Below, one piece after another: positions 11,901 through 18,271 of a stretch of DNA of 64,000 nucleotides (position 1 is the stretch's first letter; each line of letters begins with the position of its first letter). Below the pieces are notes generated by a model. The model was given only the letters and a program-made list of their open reading frames with translations, was not told where the DNA came from and made no database searches. Made by a program: the position numbers and the translations under genes. This DNA is from Polia nebulosa (Eukaryota > Arthropoda > Insecta > Lepidoptera > Noctuidae): assembly GCA_951329385.1 (NCBI GenBank), contig OX589590.1:4053750-4117749 (forward strand), given 5' to 3'.

Positions 11901-14900
11901 ATACTTATTCCTTAGCGCTTTCCATTCCGACTTAGATAGCACTTGTAATCCCCACAGCGCACCTCTTGGGGCTTCATTTTTAGACATGTTCTTTTTAGCC
12001 TTGCTGCGTTCCTTCGAGGTACGTTTTCGAATCTTCTTTTTGCTTGGTGCGTCGCCAGTGTCTTTGCCTTCATCCTGACTGGTCATCTCATCTTTGGATT
12101 CAAGGTCTAATAGTTTGTTTTCCTGAAAGTACAATATTATTAACAGTAAGAAGGTGGCATTATATATATAGTATCTGCCTACCTACCTACTTGGGAAAAA
12201 CGCGAAAGTATTGTGTAAGTAAGTAACGCGTTATGTATTGTTACGAGCTGGGGGATGGGATAAATTATCTTACACCGATCAGTTACCGGAGAAACAGACA
12301 CAATAGAAAATCTATTGTTCAAATCGCATCGGTGTAATTTAGGTAGGCACCTGAGAGGCCTTGAACAATTTATTTACACAAATATTAATTCTCTACTGAT
12401 CACTATTTTCTTCGTAATCAATTCCGTTCGCATCCGTAGTCGAAAACAGACTGACTCACTCGCCACCCGCCCGTCCTATTTATACAGTTATAGAAGTTTC
12501 CAGAACATTGTCGAACTAGCCAATAGTGGAATGTTCTAGAAAAATCATTGAACTTCTACGCAGTACCATAATGGAATGTTCTCGAACGTAGTGGAATCGT
12601 CTGGAAACTTCGACCACATTCTCGAATGTTCTCGTAATACGGTCGACGTAACAGTATGTTACCTCGCTGCCTATTCTTTCAGGAAAAACTGGTGTCATTT
12701 GTTGTGTTATGTAAATAAATGAAAGTATTATTTTTGTACTCACTTCTGTTGGTGTTGATACGCTTGCTATGCTTTTACTCTCCTCCTGAAAAAGTAATTA
12801 GAATGTTTCAAATGACACATATCTAAGTGATTAAATCCAAACTACTGAAGAACTCCTTGCATAGACACAGTAGTTTTTGTTACAAGGTGAAATGTACAGG
12901 GTAGCCTGTGAAATTCAAATTTTCTCACGTGCAATTTGCAGTCAGTCAATGTCAGATTGTATGTTGGTCAAAATATGATTCGCGGCTGTAGCAAGTATGT
13001 ATTTACAGAATTATAATCATTAGAATCATCAATACAACTTTCTAAGTTAGAATTGTTGTTGAATGTCATGATTTCATGAAATAGTCATTCCATACTGTAT
13101 TATGACCTTAGAAGGTTGTATTGATGATTTTAACTAGCAATGTTTGTTTTAGTGTCCGACTGACTTTCAGCCGGAAACGAAAAACCGAATGTTCGGCTCC
13201 CCTTCTAACCGAATGTTCGGCTCCCCTTCCAGTTTCGGCCGAAACCGTAACTAAATGTTCGGCTCCCCTTCTAGTTTCGGCCGAAACCGAATCCGAACCT
13301 TCACTTGGTGGGACCAAAACAGCCCAAAATTATTTTTTTTGTCATAAAAACATAGCCCTGACTTTCATAGTTTTGACATTACTTCAACATGATGAATACA
13401 CGCATTGACGAACGAGACAGTCAGTTTTTATGTCTCCATCAAAACCTTTAGCTCAAAGACACCAGTTGCAAGCTGAATTAGATCCACTTTCTCTTATACC
13501 AGGGAGTTGAATTTTTAAGTTAGTTCAGTTCCAATGACAATGCGTTTTATGGTAAGAGTGACCTGAATTGACATTCAGATTTTTTTTTTTTTTTCGTTTG
13601 ATATGCTCGCGTTTGACCACTATCTCACCTGATGTTAAGCGATGATGTGGTCGAAGACGGAGCACGCTTGCCTAGAAGTAACCTATTCACTCTTGACTTA
13701 AAGACTCCCAGGTTGTAGCTATCAGGAAACACAGACTCCGGTAGAGAATTCCACTCCCTAGCTGTACGCGCAATGAATGTTTTCTCAAAACGCTTTGTGC
13801 GTATGGATGGGATGTCCACCATGAACCGGTGGCACTTCGCCGTACGTCTTGTGGTCCTTTGATGAAACGGGCTTGGCGGAATCAAATCATGCAATTCCGT
13901 CGCACACTCCCCAAAATGTAATCGATAGAAAACCGACAGGCTAGCAACTCGGCGTCTATGTTCAAGACTTTGGAGTTTTGACTCAACTAGCCTATCATTG
14001 CCGATGATCCTCTTGGCTCGTTTCTCAATTGACTCAAGGGCATCAAGCTGGTATCTGGCAGATCCGTCCCAAAGATGAGAGCAGTATTCCATACACAATC
14101 GGATTATTTCCAGATAGAGGAACTCTTACAACAGTCAACAGCACAAACACCAAATTTAGTGTGTGTCTATATTATTATAAAAATGTTTTTTTTTGTACTA
14201 TAATAATAATAAATCGTTACCGCCAACGGCCTGATTGCCAAAAGCCTCGACGACCACCTGTCGAAGCTGTCGTTGCGCGGTTGGATAAAGGGCCTGATAC
14301 AGAAGGCTCCTCGATACGGCTCGCATTGTGAAGAGGTTCCTGTCTCTGGAGCCCTAACCACCGGTAGCTTGGACCCTGCTCCCGACACCGGTGGACTACT
14401 ATTTTTTATAATTTTAAATGTATTTCTTTTTTGTGTGCTTTGTTAGAAATATTTAAAATTATAATTGATATGTGTATAAAGTCAATAAACGAAATAATAA
14501 ATCTTTATTCTCAGACCATATGGAGAGATCCATAACATATGAGTAGGTAAACAATTTGTCACTAACTAAAACATCAACAATTAACTTATTTTATTTTCCA
14601 TTACTGGACATGGAATAGTTTTGATTCATAAGTATGTACTGTGACATAACTATTGACAAAAAACTAAGTAAGCATGTTTCATTTAGAGCAGACTGAATGC
14701 AAAGTATTGCATTCATTCTGCCCTATATGAGAGAAGTATCTCTATTGATGCAATTAATATCTTTTTATGAAAGCTCAAGTATACTCACAGTGGGAGTATC
14801 CATTCTCTTCTCACTATCTGACTCACTCCCCAACTTCAACTCTAGCTTCCCAACTTCACTCTTCAATGCAGACTTTTTGTCCTTCTTTTTCTTCTTCTTT

Positions 14901-16996
14901 GTTGGAGGCTCATATACTTCTTCTGTCTTCTTCTCCGGCAACTCATCTGATGGTTCATCTACTGAGAACATCTTTATAGAAGACAGGTCTTCAGGAGGCA
15001 TGCAAGTTGGAAGCTTGCAACCCATTTTGGTAAATGTGTTTATACATTTTTGGGCATCCTCTGGTCTGTTGAATTCTATGAATGCAAAACCCTGTAATAT
15101 TGATTAAAGTTGGTACTAGAGACATGATAATGTTTAAAAATATTTGAGATAGATCGGCAGATATGACATAGGTGTAGAGATGATGATGAGAGATTAAGAT
15201 ACAATGTAGATAGACCAACAGATTACGGCACCAATACAATGGTCATAAGTACAGAAAATAATTCCAGATAGATACATTTCAAAATATATTTTCCTAGTTA
15301 ATGTCTAATTTTCTCCTATTGTTGATCTAATATTTAGTATAATTTAAAAAAATATATATACATCATGCTCCCAGGCAGAACCACCTTTGCTTTAACAAGT
15401 ATAAGTAATAAAAAATGATCTATAGAATGTCTTTATAATTCTAATTAAAAAAAATCTATATCTCTAGTTTAGACGTAAACTATTATTTAAAGTGGTTGCG
15501 CTGCGGAGTATCCTTCCCAGCGAAATCACCATAATATATCTAAGGAATTAATCTGTGGTCATAAACATGGCTGCCTTCGCGTAATTATGTGTTGTGATTT
15601 TTCTGTCTGTTTTTCCTTTTTCTGTATGACTTCAGAATATAACATCACCGAATAATTTCTGTGATTGTATGTATAATGTTGAGTTGCTTCTCTGTTTCAT
15701 CCTGACATAGTTTTAATCGAAATAATAATTCTTTTAGTTTAGGGGCCTGACGGATTAATAAAGATTGAAGAGCACTATTGTTTCGATATAATAACACTTT
15801 TGCTGCCTTGTTGCCACAAATGACCTTAAACTCTTTTATTTATTGATTTTATTTTTTTTATAATTTCATGGTGAAAAGAAAAGACGACGTGCTTTCTGTG
15901 TGTCTGTTTGGCTAATATAATAATACCATATGTGAGGGATGTCTGAGAAGTTCTTAGAAAGTAGATTTTATTGATAGAAATGAAGACTATTAACGCGTCA
16001 AGCCCCTCATTAGCAGACACAATTAAAAACCTATTATTGAGTTACCTTATGGATACGCGAGGGACCTGACGCGTTAACAATCTTCTTATCAGTATTTTCA
16101 GTGTGTAAAACCGCTCTGTAGTAATGTAACACACGTAAAAGCACTTGAATTATGTCTTCTCAGTTCAGGTCACGTTGTGTTTTGCTGGAGTCTTATTAGA
16201 ATGTTTAAAAATACAGACCCTGTGAGCATGTGCATTTGTTTACAAATTACACACCCGGCTGTGTTTTCAACAGCGAAGGTGACCATTTAAAAATAATTTG
16301 TTTACCTTGATTTTCTGTGAATTTTTAAACTTGGGCAGTGATATGTAAGCCACACGGCCGTAGTCCGAGAACACTCGCTCCAGCCAATCCCTGCTGGCCG
16401 TCACTGGAATAGACTCCACATACACAGTCCTTGAGTCTGCATCGTATGGAAGAACTGCCGTTTTTCTCTTTACCTATAAAAATTTGTCTTACTGTTTACT
16501 AAAAAATAGGTTATATTGAAATTTTATACTTGGTCAGTTTGAATCTATGAATTAATCATCTGTTTATCATTGGGATTCTCACATTGTTTTAAATAGTTAT
16601 TGCCATGATCATTCAAATGATACTCATCCACAAAGATGAGGCCTCTTGATTATAACAGACTGAGTACAATGATTGCACTAACTATACCTTTAATTTATCC
16701 TCTGATAAATCCAAGAGCGTGGAATTCTTCATTGCTTTCGCTATGTCATTAACATCCTGCGTCAACGAACGAACTTTATTGAATTTGAGGAACATTTCTA
16801 GAGGTACATACGGATCTTTTTTAACGAGATCTCCCAAAAATCTGTCCTTCGTTAAATTTGCATCGCTAAAGTAAAACTCCATTTGTTTTTGAATATCCTC
16901 ATATAGTTGTTTTTTACGATGCCGTATTCGTTTTCTAGGGCTATGTTCTTGTTTTGCTTCTTGATCAACAACTTCGGCAGTTTCTGACCCCGACAT
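2739..16996 (-). CDS. LARP7: La-related protein 7 (LARP7), complete, 8 coding exons
   Basis: LARP7 proteins bind the 3' end and a stem-loop of 7SK RNA and hold the 7SK snRNP together; that complex sequesters P-TEFb and so restrains transcription elongation in the nucleus. Exons on the minus strand: 16996-16688, 16473-16306, 15091-14789, 12785-12744, 12122-11789, 11159-11038, 5084-4992 and 2954-2739. Every junction is AG/GT. All introns are phase 0 except the one between exons 5 and 6, which splits a codon. They give 528 residues: La motif at about 30-103, RRM1 at about 115-175 (RNP2 VYVESIP, RNP1 GFAFIEF), a lysine-rich linker, an xRRM at about 400-500 and a tail ending HIRFEDE. This domain order and the HIRF end are diagnostic of LARP7. 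Introns are enlarged by transposons. Length is slightly below the roughly 580 residues of vertebrate LARP7. Confidence 0.93.
3450..3525. mobile_element. ~80-bp TTAACGCGTCA MITE, copy 2
   Basis: Starts TTAACGCGTCAAGCCCCT and ends AGGGGCCTGACGCGTTAA, a nearly perfect inverted repeat bounded by TTAA. The middle holds the CAATTAAAAACCTATT motif shared with the copies at 1994 and 15990. Confidence 0.7.
3651..4012 (+). mobile_element. 5S-rRNA-like SINE, copy 1
   Basis: The head AGGTTAAGCTACGCTTG followed by GGTCCATGGATGGGTGACC resembles the middle of 5S rRNA (TTAAGC..CG, then GGATGGG.GACC, the internal pol III promoter region). It is followed by a shared body (AAAGCACGTTAAGCCG, TGACAACCAGTCTTACCAAG) and a tail with TTAGACTGGAAACC. 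Other copies are at 36598, 56081 and, reversed, 62555. That this is a SINE3-type element is inference. Confidence 0.5.
4251..4370 (+). mobile_element. very short RTE-like LINE tail with TSD
   Basis: AAAAAGACATGTTGCGCCG, then CCCCAAATAAATTGGGATAA and an ATGATAATGAT tail match the 3' end of the RTE-like copies at 33431 and 41962. Flanks TTTTTTAGAGATTTTGT and TTTTTTAGAGATGTTGT are a near-perfect target duplication, so this is an extreme 5' truncation. Confidence 0.7.
4604..4931. repeat. dispersed CCGGCCAAGTGCGAG repeat
   Basis: Starts ACCGGCCAAGTGCGAGTCTG and ends GGTACGGAACCCTAAAAACT, with internal GACAGACGGAC-type runs. Same family as the copy at 286-797. It ends about 60 bp from LARP7 exon 7. 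Confidence 0.6.
4992..5084 (-). CDS. LARP7: LARP7 exon 7: xRRM core
   Basis: Acceptor CATGTTACAG, donor GAG|GTAAATAC; 31 codons, phase 0 at both ends. The residues LHVDVKEG and EAIIRFDTPKSAEE match the LARP7 xRRM strands (human has YVDLLEG and ARFKTPE at the same places). The position that is usually tyrosine in the xRRM RNP3 motif is histidine here; the following Asp and the strand arginine are kept. Confidence 0.85.
5572..5751 (+). mobile_element. 5'-truncated R1-like LINE tail
   Basis: Only the 3' untranslated tail is present (CTGCCCGGGGGTTGAGG ... GTCAGTAAGAGTCTGACACG ... CCCAACCCACAAA, poly-A on the right). Target duplication GGGGCTAGCGTT flanks it at 5560-5571 and 5752-5763. The same tail terminates the larger LINE at 57285. 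Confidence 0.8.
5868..5959. repeat. left part of an unidentified ~300-bp repeat, split by hAT
   Basis: The sequence around ACAGCTGTTTCGCTAGAGTTC is the left half of a repeat whose right half resumes at 9559. An uninterrupted, reversed paralogue lies at about 59352-59640. The family is not recognised and no ORF is seen. Confidence 0.6.
6144..6936. mobile_element. foldback element nested in the hAT
   Basis: Long inverted ends: GGGTTGCAGACCAAGAGC at the left continues for about 60 bp of near-identity with the reversed right end (6876-6936). Flanking TA suggests a Tc1/mariner-type TSD. The interior carries a CCGACTTC-palindrome repeat (about 6209-6836). It lies upstream of the hAT transposase and adds about 0.8 kb. 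Confidence 0.7.
6209..6836. repeat. TTAACCGACTTC / CGACTTCCGAAATTAAAG palindromic repeat, copy 1
   Basis: Begins TTTAACCGACTTCAAAAAAAGGAGG and contains a long hairpin built from ATAACTTTAATTTCGGAAGT and its complement, ending AAGTCGGTTGTATTTTTTTT. Related copies: 10211-10566, 39797-40280, 52386-52960 and 56474-56895. Non-coding foldback family of unknown class. Confidence 0.6.
7409..9328 (+). CDS. hAT-family transposase, intact, 639 aa
   Basis: A cut-and-paste transposase for the surrounding hAT element. The N-terminal BED-type zinc finger (about residues 8-50) has CKYCEKKY followed by a histidine/cysteine pair (ARHLQKC). The RNase-H-like core shows LMLDGWSN (about residue 183) and GDNASNM, the expected catalytic Asp positions. 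The C-terminal hAT dimerisation region has SAAVERSFS, which includes the catalytic Glu, and then RLTTERAAKL. The protein ends in an acidic ESDDDD tail. No stop or frameshift interrupts it, and length is normal for the family. It has its own AT-rich codon use and lies opposite to LARP7 transcription. The start at 7409 was chosen because it precedes the BED finger directly. Confidence 0.92.
   Translation: MVRPKNQLIWKHFRESENKSATCKYCEKKYKVANLQKMARHLQKCPHCPENCKQQLRTNLSQSSSVSAAGNTILQSSDKENERPESELSLSIEGSASSVSLTTNVNKENLHSLLAKAIYVSGTPLSIVEHPLWIHFFTELQPLYKLPTRKTISTTILDKTYREMHHELKENMKSQTCLHLMLDGWSNCRNEGIINIIIAKPEPVFIKSIATAENRHTSDYICGEILNVLSEYGTNKFATMIGDNASNMQKAFRLVKDIHPNITPMNCAAHTLNLLCKNIIRIDVINAYKNMAINMVKAIKKSQVLTSLLAKIVKEKKAGETLKLPCDTRWGSYYTSFKSIENTKVALQTLAVHEKATLLPAEEKLALLDENFWEINRQCKLIMEPISDAIYQLEGNEKNIHKVFLTLKNMKSKLLFSLPDVTIIENDKKDEILNNVDERINMCLKPIHFAAYLLDPTNQGSELDENQEVDAMEFICEVGQSIGLNVMNNLASYRARDGFWSRRFLWANINDVSASIWWKGICGSTVLSKVAVRILTAPCTSAAVERSFSAHSNIHSKKRNRLTTERAAKLTYITYNWNLLHKHVDDLSDDTEDCMPDSPPIHMESTPPRTNSPEPSTSGINNFQFFDCDRVSNESDDDD
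9559..9760. repeat. right part of the unidentified repeat split by the hAT
   Basis: Continues the repeat begun at 5868: TTGCGGAGCGTTGAAATCGC, then CGCGAAGTTTGCGGTATCTTG, to TTACAGCCTG. The reversed paralogue at 59352-59640 has the two halves joined. Confidence 0.6.
9763..10024. mobile_element. Tc1/mariner-type MITE (CAGGGTGTAACGGAAAGG), copy 1
   Basis: The ends CAGGGTGTAACGGAAAGGTG and CACACCTTTCCGTTACACCC form an inverted repeat flanked by TA. The arms are about 70 bp and contain AGTTGTTCAT. A second copy is at 55734-55995. Non-coding. Confidence 0.75.
10211..10566. repeat. TTAACCGACTTC palindromic repeat, copy 2
   Basis: TTTTAACCGACTTCGAAAAA at the left and the hairpin of CTTTAATTTCGGAAGTCGG with ACCGACTTCCGAAATTTAAG at 10420-10500. 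Same family as 6209-6836. Confidence 0.55.
10858..11003 (-). mobile_element. R1-like LINE tail beside LARP7 exon 6
   Basis: Poly-T, then ATGGGAAATTATC and GACTCTTACTGACTAAAACC, the reversed tail of the LINE family at 57285. The 11-bp TSD GATTCATCCCT is at 10847-10857 and 11004-11014. It begins about 24-34 bp inside the intron from the exon 6 donor. Confidence 0.8.
11038..11159 (-). CDS. LARP7: LARP7 exon 6: first strand of xRRM
   Basis: Acceptor GAATCTGATTACAG, donor ACG|GTAAGT; 122 bp. The exon completes the codon split after exon 5 (GAA CCA G / GT). It encodes VPGLFVKEILAEPCLDVR, the first xRRM strand of LARP7. Transposon insertions lie within about 25-35 bp on both sides. Confidence 0.85.
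11188..11614. mobile_element. TTAA-flanked MITE family A, copy 1
   Basis: Bounded by TTAA at 11184-11187 and 11615-11618, with ends GGCGCTATTA and ATCTGCGCC. The internal motif CTTGAGTGGTTAGCTTGCGTG is shared with the copies at 34034 and 51747. TTAA target choice is typical of piggyBac-mobilised elements; that assignment is inference. It inserts 24 bp upstream of the exon 6 splice acceptor. Confidence 0.7.
11789..12122 (-). CDS. LARP7: LARP7 exon 5: basic linker
   Basis: Acceptor GTACTTTCAG, donor CCAG|GTAATT; 334 bp, so it ends with one base of the next codon. It encodes a low-complexity acidic stretch, then a strongly basic one (KKKIRKRTSKERSKAKK), then a predicted helix (SKSEWKALRNKYLNLQRKY) conserved in animal LARP7 linkers by position. 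The first internal Met codon is codon 13 of the exon. Confidence 0.85.
12450..12484 (-). promoter_or_regulatory. core promoter of the solo LTR: TATA box and initiator
   Basis: TATAAATA reads from 12484 to 12477 and the arthropod initiator TCAGT from 12454 to 12450. The initiator adenine lies 32 bases downstream of the first T of the TATA box, the canonical spacing. The first ATG downstream opens only a 19-codon ORF. Confidence 0.75.
12493..12631. promoter_or_regulatory. array of heat-shock elements in the LTR U3
   Basis: Heat-shock factor trimers bind alternating GAA/TTC units at 5-bp pitch. Here GAA-TTC-GAA sets occur at 12493, 12529 and 12574, and TTC-GAA-TTC at 12619. From 12574 to 12631 GAA or TTC units stay in one 5-bp register (12574, 12579, 12584, 12594, 12604, 12609, 12619, 12624, 12629). 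The first set continues to a fifth unit at 12513 with one mismatch. The TATA box lies directly beside the first set. Confidence 0.85.
12744..12785 (-). CDS. LARP7: LARP7 exon 4: 14-codon microexon
   Basis: Acceptor CTTTTTCAG, donor GAA|GTGAGTAC; 42 bp in phase 0, encoding EESKSIASVSTPTE. Its length allows it to be skipped without shifting the frame. It was placed because splice sites and phase fit between exons 3 and 5; there is little sequence conservation to lean on. Confidence 0.65.
12897..13140. repeat. fragment of CAGGGTAGCC foldback family
   Basis: CAGGGTAGCCTGTGAAATTC, GATTCGCGGCTGTAGCAAG and TATAATCATTAGAATCATC match the foldback element at 29266-29574. Only one arm and part of the loop are recognisable. 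Confidence 0.5.
13150..13310. repeat. short tandem array of GTTCGGCTCCCCTT units
   Basis: GAATGTTCGGCTCCCCTTCT-like units repeat three times, alternating with AGTTTCGGCCGAAACCG palindromes. Both strands read through as open frames only because of the repeat unit; no gene is inferred. Confidence 0.6.
13582..14098 (-). pseudogene. CR1/Jockey-group LINE, C-terminal ORF2 fragment
   Basis: An open frame of 157 codons ends at 13625 and encodes the C-terminal region beyond the reverse transcriptase: CSHLWDGSARYQLDALESIE, KRAKRIIG, then REWNSLPESVFPDSYNLG and FKSRVNRLLLGKRAP. This is a familiar end of insect CR1/Jockey-group LINEs. All reverse transcriptase motifs are lost by 5' truncation. A shorter copy with the same C-terminus is at 51180-51340 on the other strand. 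It lies in LARP7 intron 3 in the same orientation as the gene. Confidence 0.75.
14215..14400 (+). pseudogene. non-LTR retrotransposon C-terminal scrap
   Basis: Conceptual translation from about 14220 gives NGLIAKSLDDHLSKLSL and RGWIKGLIQKA; after a one-base frameshift it gives LDTARIVKRFLSLEP-stop. The pattern resembles the C-terminus of Dong/R4-type LINEs, but this assignment is weak. Confidence 0.4.
14789..15091 (-). CDS. LARP7: LARP7 exon 3: RNP1 of RRM1 and lysine-rich linker
   Basis: Acceptor CAATATTACAG, donor ACT|GTGAGTAT; 303 bp, phase 0. It starts with GFAFIEFNRPEDAQKCI, the RNP1 strand and last helix of RRM1, so RRM1 is split between exons 2 and 3. The linker that follows has a KKKKKKDKK run, a probable nuclear localisation signal. 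Confidence 0.92.
15092..16305. other. LARP7 intron 2
   Basis: A 1.2-kb intron. It contains the TTAACGCGTCA MITE at 15990-16077 and a half-site scrap of the same family at about 15740. The rest is AT-rich with no recognised element. Confidence 0.6.
15990..16077. mobile_element. ~80-bp TTAACGCGTCA MITE, copy 3
   Basis: TTAACGCGTCAAGCCCCTC at the left and GGGACCTGACGCGTTAA at the right, bounded by TTAA. Same family as 1994 and 3450. Confidence 0.7.
16306..16473 (-). CDS. LARP7: LARP7 exon 2: first half of RRM1
   Basis: Acceptor ATTTTTATAG, donor AAG|GTAAAC; 168 bp, phase 0. It encodes RTVYVESIP (RNP2), then DWLERVFSDYGRVAYISLPKF, which aligns readily with LARP7 RRM1 of vertebrates. Confidence 0.92.
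16688..16996 (-). CDS. LARP7: LARP7 exon 1: La motif
   Basis: The start ATG at 16996 gives MSGSETAEVVDQEAKQ, a basic stretch, and then the La motif (QMEFYFSDANLTKDRFLG, VPLEMFLKFNKVRSL). The La motif's conserved aromatic and Asp residues that hold the 3' UUU-OH of RNA are present. Donor AAG|GTATAG, phase 0. The 5'UTR and promoter lie somewhere in 17000-17250; no clear core motif was seen. Confidence 0.93.
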
Positions 16997-16999
16997 GTT

Positions 17000-17892
17000 T
17001 TAAAACTGGAACAAATAGCAACTATGTATTTTCAACGTCAACCACTGTTTGCATGAATATGAATGAATTTCTATAAATTATCAAAGAGTACATTATAAAT
17101 TCTAAATTATTGTAGTCTTTGCGCGGGACCGACGAAACACAATCTATAGGTAATTATTAACAAACGTCGGTTCGGTAACAAAAAAAAAGTACTGTCATCT
17201 GTCATGTCAAACATTTTTTTTTTATTTACCCCGACGGGAAGGCTATATTCTTTTAACTATATTGCCTAGTCTTACGTAGTGTATTTTTACTTTTTTTCCA
17301 TTAGAATGTAGATATAACACATTTTAATGTTTTTTGCAGTATTTGGCAACAAATGTGTCGAGTCAGCCTTCTCGGTAAACCTCGCTGAGGTAGTCAATAC
17401 TAAAATAAAATTCTCAGCTCCATTTTACCGAGATTGCGCTCGTTTCAATGATTTCACATATTGTCCAGGGTGCATAAAAAACTACACCAATATTACATCA
17501 CAATATTTACTAGGAATTAATATGCGAATAATTAAAACAGCCACTGAACTTCACTCGAGAAATTCCCACCAAAAACCAACTTAGTCATACTTTTAATTTG
17601 ACTTTGACTATATTTTTTTTTACTTTTTTTGAACAGTGTTCAACCATTTTTACCCGACTGCACGACGTAAGGGAGGGTAATGTATTTATCAGCCTATGTA
17701 TGTATGTTTGTTCCTTTGTGGCAGTATAGAGACCAAACGCGTGGGCCGATTTTGATCATTCTTACGTCAATTGATTAGTCGTGCGAGTGCTACTAAAGAC
17801 ATGACAGCAATCAAAATACAATATGGCGACAACCCTCAGCGACAACCAGATGCCATAATGTGAAAAAGAAAAAAATGAAAGTCGACGAACTA
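17000..17892. other. region upstream of LARP7, no gene seen
   Basis: AT-rich. It contains the probable LARP7 5'UTR and promoter, a homopolymer run near 17215, and a dispersed ACCCGACTGCACGACGTAAGG repeat start near 17650. An 85-codon open frame at 17327-17584 has no recognisable domain and is not called. Confidence 0.4.
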
Positions 17893-17907
17893 TAAGTGTG
17901 GCCATTA

Positions 17908-18051
17908 AGGCTCAATTACACCTTCCGATTTCAAGGGACCCAATTTAGGAAACAGGAAGGTGTAATAGCAGTTAGAATTGCTCGCTTCATACTTCCTAGT
18001 TAGATCGTTCCTAAATTGGGTCCCTTGAAATCGGAAGGTGTAATTGAGCCT
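17908..18051. mobile_element. PIF/Harbinger-type MITE nested in the transposon's left terminus
   Basis: Perfect 44-bp inverted arms starting AGGCTCAATTACACCTTCCG. The 3-bp TSD TTA is at 17905-17907 and 18052-18054. Without it the left terminus reads continuously like the intact right terminus, so the target is known exactly. Confidence 0.9.
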
Positions 18052-18271
18052 TTAGTGCTGTGCACTCCCTGAGGTATGCGCGCGGCGAGACGGGGGGGAG
18101 AATCGGCTGCTGCGCTGTGTCAGTGCGCCAAAGAGTATAATAATAATACGCAGCAAAGAGTATAATAATAATACGGGACATACGCAGTGCGCCGTCAACG
18201 CTCGTGACGGCAGGTAGTGTCATCTGTATCGGACTGTCTATGTCAGACGCACATGAGATAAATATTCAAAG

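Larger units (their letters stand above)
12239..12653 (-). mobile_element. solo LTR with heat-shock-type promoter, in LARP7 intron 4
   Basis: Read on the minus strand it starts TGTTACGTCGACCG and ends CCAGCTCGTAACA, with inverted TGTTACG/CGTAACA termini. The 4-bp TSD GTAT is at 12235-12238 and 12654-12657, as for Ty3/Gypsy-type integrations. U3 contains the heat-shock-element array and a TATA box; R starts at an arthropod initiator; a poly(A) signal AATAAA is at 12374-12369. No primer-binding site or internal domain follows, so it is a solo LTR. It has the same orientation as LARP7 and fills two thirds of the 621-bp intron 4. Confidence 0.85.

Noticed and set aside
13108..13408. Open frames through the GTTCGGCTCCCC repeats on both strands
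   Set aside because: They are periodic because the DNA unit is repeated; there is no start context, splice site or domain.
17327..17584. Open frame of 85 codons upstream of LARP7
   Set aside because: No domain recognised; codon use is that of AT-rich background. It cannot be supported as a gene.
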